From Azohydromonas caseinilytica (GTDB lineage Bacteria; Pseudomonadota; Gammaproteobacteria; Burkholderiales; Burkholderiaceae_C), in assembly GCF_012927045.1 (NCBI RefSeq), contig NZ_JABBFW010000009.1:1-64000 (forward strand): a stretch of DNA of 64,000 nucleotides. Direction: 5' to 3'. Below, piece by piece: positions 59,434 to 64,000 of the stretch. Every line of letters starts with the position of its first letter. The first letter of the stretch is position 1. Position numbers and translations under genes: made by a program. Under the pieces are notes generated by a model. That model saw nothing but the letters and a program-made list of their open reading frames with translations. It was not told the origin of the DNA and made no database searches.

Positions 59434-62169
59434 ATGGCTTCTGCTTCACCTATTCCGACCGATTCGACCGATGAACCGCCCTTGGCGGAGCACAGCCGTT
59501 TCGTGCAGCGGGTTCGCCGCCGCCACGCCGACCTGCTGCCCTTGCTGGCAGAAGGCGTGCCCGACACGCCCAAGATCCAGGCCCTGATCGACACCCTCTG
59601 CGCCGCCGGCCGGCCCCTGCCCTCGGCGCTGCGCGTGGCGCGGCAGCTGGTGCTGGAGCGGCTGGCGGTGCTGGACGTGGAGCAGCGCGCGCGCATGGAG
59701 GACGTGGCCTTCGCCATGACGACGCTGGCCGAGGTCACGCTCGAAGCCGCGCTGGCGCAGGCCCGCGCCGACGAGGCCCAGCGCCACGGCGTGCCGCGCA
59801 ACGCCGCCGGTGACGTGATCGACTTCTGGATCGTCGGCATGGGCAAGCTCGGTGGGCGCGAGCTCAACGTCTCCTCCGACATCGACCTCATCTACGTCTA
59901 CGAGGAAGACGGCGAGACCGACGGCGCCAACCCGATCAGCGCGCACGAGTATTTCGCCAACGTGGCCAAGCGGCTGTACGCGCTCATCGGCGACACCACC
60001 GAGGACGGCTTCGTGTTCCGCGTCGACCTGGCGCTGCGGCCCAACGGCAACTCCGGCCCGCCGGTGGTGAGCCTGTCGATGCTGGAGACCTACTTCTTCG
60101 CGCAGGGCCGCGAGTGGGAGCGCTTCGCCTGGCTCAAGAGCCGCGTGGTGGCGCCGCGCGAGGCGGTGACCAGCGGCCGCGCGCTGCAGCTGCGCGACCT
60201 GGTGACGCCCTTCGTCTACCGCCGCTACCTGGACTACGGCGTGTTCGAGGCGCTGCGCCAGCTGCACCTGCGCATCCGCGAGGAAGCCCAGCGCCGCGCC
60301 GCCGGCCGGCCCGAGCGCGCCAACGACGTCAAGCTCTCGCGCGGGGGCATCCGCGAGATCGAGTTCATCGTGCAGCTGCTGCAGGTGGTGCGCGGCGGCC
60401 AGTTCCCCGAGATTCGCACCCGCTCCACGCTGCGCGCGCTGCAGAAGCTCACCGTCGCCGGCCTGATGGCGCCGGCCACCGCCGAGCGGCTGGCGCAGGC
60501 CTACACCTTCCTGCGCAACATCGAGCACCGCATCCAGTACCTCGATGACCAGCAGACGCACCTGCTGCCCACCGGCGACGGCGACCTGAACTGGATCGCG
60601 CGCACGCTCGACCTCACCTGCAGTGCCGACGCCTGCGAGCTGCTGGACCGCCTGGGCGAGACGCGCGAGTTCGTGGCGCTGGAGTTCGACGCCCTGCTGC
60701 ACGACGGCCGCACGCCGCCCTCGCGCGGCAACGGCTGCCGCAATTGCGGCAGCCCGCCGCAGCCGGTGGACGACGAGGCCTTCCTGCAGAAGCTGCCCGA
60801 GGCGCTGGGCCAGCGCGTGCGGCAATGGGTGCAGCAGCCGCGCGTGCAGGCGCTGCGCGACGAGAGCAAGCTGCGCCTGGCGCGGCTGGTGCAGCGCGCG
60901 GCCGACGCGGTGCAGCAGCAGGCCTGCACCGGCGAGGCGGCGCTGCGCTTCATCGACTGGGTGGAGCCGCTGCTGCGCCGCGAGAGCTACCTGGCGCTGC
61001 TGGTCGAGCGGCCCGAGGTGCAGGCGCGGCTGCTGCGGCTGCTGGGCCTGGCACGCTGGCCCATGCGCTACCTGATGCGGCACCCGGGCGTGATCGACGA
61101 GCTGGCCGACCGCCGCATCCTCGACCAGCGCTTCGACCCCGCCGCCTTCGTGCGCGAGCTCGACGAGCGCCATGCCGCCTGGGAGCGCTCGGGCCAGGCC
61201 GACGAGGAATCGCTGCTCGACACGCTGCGCCGCGCCCACCATGCCGAGGTGTTCCGCACCCTGGTGCGCGACGTGGAAGGCCACATCACCGTGGAGCAGG
61301 TGGCCGACGACCTCTCGGCGCTGGCCGACGCGGTGCTGGACCGCACGGTGCACTGGGGCTGGCAGCACCTGCGCCAGAAGCACCGCGACGTGCCGCGCTT
61401 TGCCGTCATCGCCTACGGCAAGCTCGGCGGCAAGGAGCTGGGCTACGGCAGCGACCTGGACGTGGTCTTCCTCTTCGACGACGAGGACGAGCGCTCCCCG
61501 GAGGTCTACGCCGCCTTCGTGCGCAAGCTCATCACCTGGCTGACGTTGCGCACCGCCGCCGGCGAGCTCTTCGACATCGACACCGCGCTGCGGCCCAACG
61601 GCAACTCCGGGCTGCTGGTGACCTCGGTGCAGGCCTTCGAGAGCTACCAGCTGCGCCGCGGCAGCAACACGGCCTGGACCTGGGAACACCAGGCGCTCAC
61701 GCGTGCGCGCTTCTCCGCCGGCGATGCGGCCCTGGGCGCGCGCTTCGAGGAGATCCGCCGCGCGGTGCTGAGCGCGCCGCGCGACGCCGTGGCGCTGCGC
61801 CAGGAAGTGCACGCCATGCGCGACAAGATGCGCGCCGGGCGCCCGGTGAAGGCGGGGCTCTTCGATGTCAAGCACAGCCCCGGCGGCATGGTGGACGCCG
61901 AGTTCGCCGTGCAGTTCCTGGTGCTGGCCCATGGCGAGCGCCATCCGGAGCTGCTGGGCAACGTGGGCAACATCGCGTTGATGCAGCGCGCCGAGGAGGC
62001 CGGACTGCTGCCGCCGGGCGTCGGCCGCGCGGCGGCCACCGCCTACCGCGAGCTGCGCCGCGCCCAGCACCGCGCGCGGCTGGACGAGCAGCCCACGCAG
62101 TTCCCGCCGGCGCAGTACGCCGCGGCGAGCGAGGCCGTGCTGGCGCTGTGGCACGCGGTCTTTGATTGA
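59434..62169 (+). CDS. glnE: Glutamine synthetase adenylyltransferase/adenylyl-removing enzyme
   Basis: 911 residues. Adds or removes AMP from glutamine synthetase according to PII state. Two nucleotidyltransferase halves: GMGKLGGRELNVSSDIDLIY (removal, about 130-150) and AYGKLGGKELGYGSDLDVV (addition, about 660-680). FDVKHSPGGMVDAEFAVQ lies near residue 810. The CXXC-like segment NGCRNCGSP (about 435) is unusual but may be local. Its stop overlaps the rhombosortase start. Confidence 0.96.
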   Translation: MASASPIPTDSTDEPPLAEHSRFVQRVRRRHADLLPLLAEGVPDTPKIQALIDTLCAAGRPLPSALRVARQLVLERLAVLDVEQRARMEDVAFAMTTLAEVTLEAALAQARADEAQRHGVPRNAAGDVIDFWIVGMGKLGGRELNVSSDIDLIYVYEEDGETDGANPISAHEYFANVAKRLYALIGDTTEDGFVFRVDLALRPNGNSGPPVVSLSMLETYFFAQGREWERFAWLKSRVVAPREAVTSGRALQLRDLVTPFVYRRYLDYGVFEALRQLHLRIREEAQRRAAGRPERANDVKLSRGGIREIEFIVQLLQVVRGGQFPEIRTRSTLRALQKLTVAGLMAPATAERLAQAYTFLRNIEHRIQYLDDQQTHLLPTGDGDLNWIARTLDLTCSADACELLDRLGETREFVALEFDALLHDGRTPPSRGNGCRNCGSPPQPVDDEAFLQKLPEALGQRVRQWVQQPRVQALRDESKLRLARLVQRAADAVQQQACTGEAALRFIDWVEPLLRRESYLALLVERPEVQARLLRLLGLARWPMRYLMRHPGVIDELADRRILDQRFDPAAFVRELDERHAAWERSGQADEESLLDTLRRAHHAEVFRTLVRDVEGHITVEQVADDLSALADAVLDRTVHWGWQHLRQKHRDVPRFAVIAYGKLGGKELGYGSDLDVVFLFDDEDERSPEVYAAFVRKLITWLTLRTAAGELFDIDTALRPNGNSGLLVTSVQAFESYQLRRGSNTAWTWEHQALTRARFSAGDAALGARFEEIRRAVLSAPRDAVALRQEVHAMRDKMRAGRPVKAGLFDVKHSPGGMVDAEFAVQFLVLAHGERHPELLGNVGNIALMQRAEEAGLLPPGVGRAAATAYRELRRAQHRARLDEQPTQFPPAQYAAASEAVLALWHAVFD

Positions 62170-62870
62170 GCGACGCGGGGTCGCGCCCGGGCGGCGTGAG
62201 CCTCGCGGCGTCGTTGCCAGATGGCCGCGCCGTGCCGCCGCCCGCTGAGGCCGCCTGGGCCCAGGCGAGCGGCAGCCGCGCCTGGCTGGCGCTGTGCGCG
62301 CTGCTGGCCGCGGGTGCCGTGGCCGCTTTTCTGCTGCCGGCGCCGGTCGCCCTGCTCGATGGCCAGCCCGACCGCTGGCTGCGCGAGCCCTGGCGGCTGT
62401 GGACGGCGGCCTGGGTGCATTGGACGCCGCTGCATCTGGCGGCCAACGTGGCCGGCGTGGTCGTGCTGGCGCTGTACGGCCAGGCGGCGGCGCTGCGCCG
62501 CGCCCATGCGCTGGCCTGGTTCATCGCCTGGCCGCTGACGCACTGGGCCCTGGCGCTGTGGGCGTTGCGGGGCCTGCCCGGGCTGGCGCACTACGGCGGC
62601 CTGTCGGGCGTGCTTCATGCTGGCGTGGCGGTGGCCAGCACGGCGCTGCTGGCCCGCCCGGGCCTGCAGCGCGCGGTGGGCGCGGCGGTGTGGGCGGGTC
62701 TGCTGCTGAAGCTGGGATGGGAGACGGCTGGACTGCCCGGGTCACCGGGGGCGCGGCCGGGAGGATGGGATTTCGCCGTCGCGACGCAGGCCCACGCCGC
62801 GGGGGCGCTGGCCGGGCTGCTGTGCGCCCTGGCCGTGGAATGGCATGAGCGAAAGAAAAAACAACCTTGA
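62166..62870 (+). CDS. rrtA: Rhombosortase (rhomboid-family sorting protease)
   Basis: 234 residues with a TTG start at 62166 overlapping the glnE stop (TTGA); GTG at 62196 is an alternative. Six or so membrane helices. Rhomboid motifs: WVHWTPLHLAANVAGVVVLA (helix 2 His and Asn), catalytic Ser in YGGLSGVLHA (about residue 147), His in QAHAAGALAGL (about 210). Rhombosortases cut GlyGly-CTERM tails from exported proteins; a subtilase with such a tail is at 45281-47170. Overlaps the EamA gene. Confidence 0.85.
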   Translation: MSDAGSRPGGVSLAASLPDGRAVPPPAEAAWAQASGSRAWLALCALLAAGAVAAFLLPAPVALLDGQPDRWLREPWRLWTAAWVHWTPLHLAANVAGVVVLALYGQAAALRRAHALAWFIAWPLTHWALALWALRGLPGLAHYGGLSGVLHAGVAVASTALLARPGLQRAVGAAVWAGLLLKLGWETAGLPGSPGARPGGWDFAVATQAHAAGALAGLLCALAVEWHERKKKQP

Positions 62871-63747
62871 TACCCGTGCCGTGGCCGCCGTGCTGCTGTG
62901 CTGTGGGCTGTGGGGGCTGAACCAGGTGGCGACCAAGGTGGCGCTGGCCGAGATCCCTCCGCTGCTGCAGGCCGGGCTGCGCTCGGCGGGCGCGGCAGTG
63001 CTGGTGACGCTGTGGGCGCGTTGGCGCGGCATCGCGCTGGGTGGCGCGCCGGTCGGTTCGTGGCGCGGAGGGTTGCTGGCCGGGGCGCTGTTCGCGGCCG
63101 AATTCGGCTGCGTCTTCATCGGGCTGCTCCACACCAGCGCCTCGCGCATGGTGGTGTTCATCTACTTGGCGCCCTTCGTGGTGGCGCTGGGCATGCCGCT
63201 GATCGCGCGCGTCGAGCGGCTGTCGCGCGTGCAGGCGGCCGGGCTGCTGGTGGCCTTTGCGGGTGTGGCCTGGGCCTTCGGCGAGAGCTTCAATGGCCCG
63301 GCGGCGGCGGGCTCGCGCCAGTGGCTGGGCGATGCGCTGGGCGTGCTGGCGGCGGTGCTGTGGGGCTGCACCACGCTGGCCATCCGCGGCAGCCGGCTCT
63401 CGACGGCGCCGGCCGAGGTGACGCTGCTCTACCAGCTGGGCGTCTCGGGGGTGCTGTTGATCGCGGCCTCGATGCTGGTTGGCGAAGGGCTGCCCGCGCG
63501 CGTGGGTGCGCTGTCGCTGTCGATGCTGGGCTTCCAGACCGTGGTGGTGTGCTTCGCCAGCTACCTGCTGTGGTTCGAGCTGCTGCGCCGCTATCCGGCG
63601 ACGAAGCTCTCGGCCTTCACGCTGCTCACGCCGGTGGCTGGTCTGGGGGCCGGCGTGCTGCTGCTGCAGGAACCGCTCACCGCGCGGCTGCTGGCCGCGG
63701 CGGCGGCGGTGTGCGTGGGGATCGCGGCCGTGAACCGGCCGCGCTGA
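62845..63747 (+). CDS. EamA family drug/metabolite transporter
   Basis: 300 residues, ten transmembrane helices in two EamA repeats. Typical: LWGLNQVATKVALAE near residue 22, FVVALGMPLIARVERLSRVQ near 110, WGCTTLAIRGSRL near 172 and LLTPVAGLGAGVLLLQEPL near 260. The exported metabolite is unknown. Overlaps rhombosortase by 26 bases, so it is coupled. Confidence 0.92.
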   Translation: MSERKNNLDTRAVAAVLLCCGLWGLNQVATKVALAEIPPLLQAGLRSAGAAVLVTLWARWRGIALGGAPVGSWRGGLLAGALFAAEFGCVFIGLLHTSASRMVVFIYLAPFVVALGMPLIARVERLSRVQAAGLLVAFAGVAWAFGESFNGPAAAGSRQWLGDALGVLAAVLWGCTTLAIRGSRLSTAPAEVTLLYQLGVSGVLLIAASMLVGEGLPARVGALSLSMLGFQTVVVCFASYLLWFELLRRYPATKLSAFTLLTPVAGLGAGVLLLQEPLTARLLAAAAAVCVGIAAVNRPR

Positions 63748-63772
63748 GAGAACGTGGACTCAAGGCATCGGT

Positions 63773-63791
63773 CCCGCCGCCAAGCGGCGGG
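63773..63791. terminator. Hairpin between converging genes
   Basis: CCCGCCGC (63773-63780), loop CAA, GCGGCGGG (63784-63791). No T-run, so only possibly a terminator. Confidence 0.45.
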
Positions 63792-63813
63792 GCCGGCAGG
63801 CCGGGCCGCAGCC

Positions 63814-64000
63814 TCAGGCCGTGGCGGCCGTTTCGGCGTCGTTGGCGGCCAGCTTCTGGGCCAGCTCCTTGCGGAAGCGGTTGAGCGCCTGCACCGAGTT
63901 GAACTCCCGGCCCATGAGCAGGCTCAGGTTGTGCAGGAGGCGGTCGACGACCTTGCCTTCCCACTCGGCGTCGAACTGGATCTGCTTGTCCAGCCACTGC
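63814..64000 (-). CDS. Unidentified gene, C-terminal part only
   Basis: The last 61 residues of a minus-strand protein that begins outside the window: QWLDKQIQFDAEWEGKVVDR, LLHNLSLLMGREFNSVQALN, RFRKELAQKLAAND, stop at 63814-63816. It reads as helical, charged, with no membrane segment. I do not recognise the family. Convergent with the EamA gene. Confidence 0.6.
   Translation of the reverse strand, partial: QWLDKQIQFDAEWEGKVVDRLLHNLSLLMGREFNSVQALNRFRKELAQKLAANDAETAATA

Noticed and set aside
59446-62154. 902-codon open frame on the minus strand
   Set aside because: Antisense shadow of glnE.

Overview
The window is about 70% G+C and has the coding style of a betaproteobacterium of the order Burkholderiales, most likely family Comamonadaceae (Acidovorax / Alicycliphilus / Melaminivora-like). 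This is an inference from gene content and order: rsmB-DUF4390-ntrY-ntrX, a DUF1840 gene, birA followed by a SPOR-type gene, yhdP and a nitrilase divergent from glnE, and transketolase next to gap. It looks like ordinary chromosome with a few small accessory patches. I saw one tRNA, no rRNA, no CRISPR array and no intact prophage.

Layout. 1-848: remains of two insertion sequences (IS5-like tail, decayed IS701-like transposase). 931-6572 (-): an iclR-livGFKHM branched-chain amino acid type ABC uptake operon with its own IclR regulator. 6884-14259 (-): a pilin, a histidine phosphatase that seems to start at CTG, a YbhB-like protein, DUF1840, a cyclopropane-fatty-acid synthase-like methyltransferase, and a two-gene c-di-GMP operon (HD-GYP, then PAS-GGDEF-EAL) behind a sigma-28-like flagellar promoter. 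14487-18906: an Lrp/AsnC regulator divergent from a saccharopine-dehydrogenase-like gene, then an IclR-type regulator with pobA (4-hydroxybenzoate hydroxylase) and a small ABM-fold gene. 19013-22795: an orphan hybrid histidine kinase and an AEC transporter. 22859-28832: tRNA-Phe, ntrX (without AAA+ domain), ntrY, DUF4390, rsmB, divergent from folE and a BLUF photoreceptor. 29343-31157: a cytoplasmic-type subtilase with a small downstream gene that could be a detached I9-type inhibitor. 31.4-33.65 kb: an AT-richer island with an O-acyltransferase whose start codon is out of frame across an A9 tract. 33671-35460: flavocytochrome c-type genes (fccA/fccB-like) whose 5' ends contain dispersed repeats. 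35496-44xxx: lemA-like, queC, proA, AEC transporter, cysQ, topB, a SET-domain methyltransferase, birA and a SPOR-like gene. 45281-50455 (-): a secreted subtilase with a GlyGly-CTERM-like tail, gap and tkt. 50633-53805 (+): hemerythrin, a 650 bp non-coding region with ordered repeats and DnaA-box-like sites, murU and a ubiH-like hydroxylase. 53979-54340: a broken toxin-antitoxin pair. 54376-59302 (-): nitrilase and yhdP. 59434-63747 (+): glnE, a rhombosortase, and an EamA transporter; the last 187 bases hold the end of an unidentified gene on the minus strand.

How parts fit together. The rhombosortase (62166-62870) and the GlyGly-CTERM-like protease (45281-47170) form a plausible protease/substrate pair for surface sorting. 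NtrY/NtrX and GlnE both belong to nitrogen control. The c-di-GMP operon is probably switched on with the flagellar regulon. PobA feeds the protocatechuate pathway under its neighbouring IclR-type regulator. The most unusual items are the ordered repeat array at 51308-51822, the poly-A tract that breaks the acyltransferase, the sorting pair, and repeat elements incorporated into the N-termini of the flavocytochrome genes.
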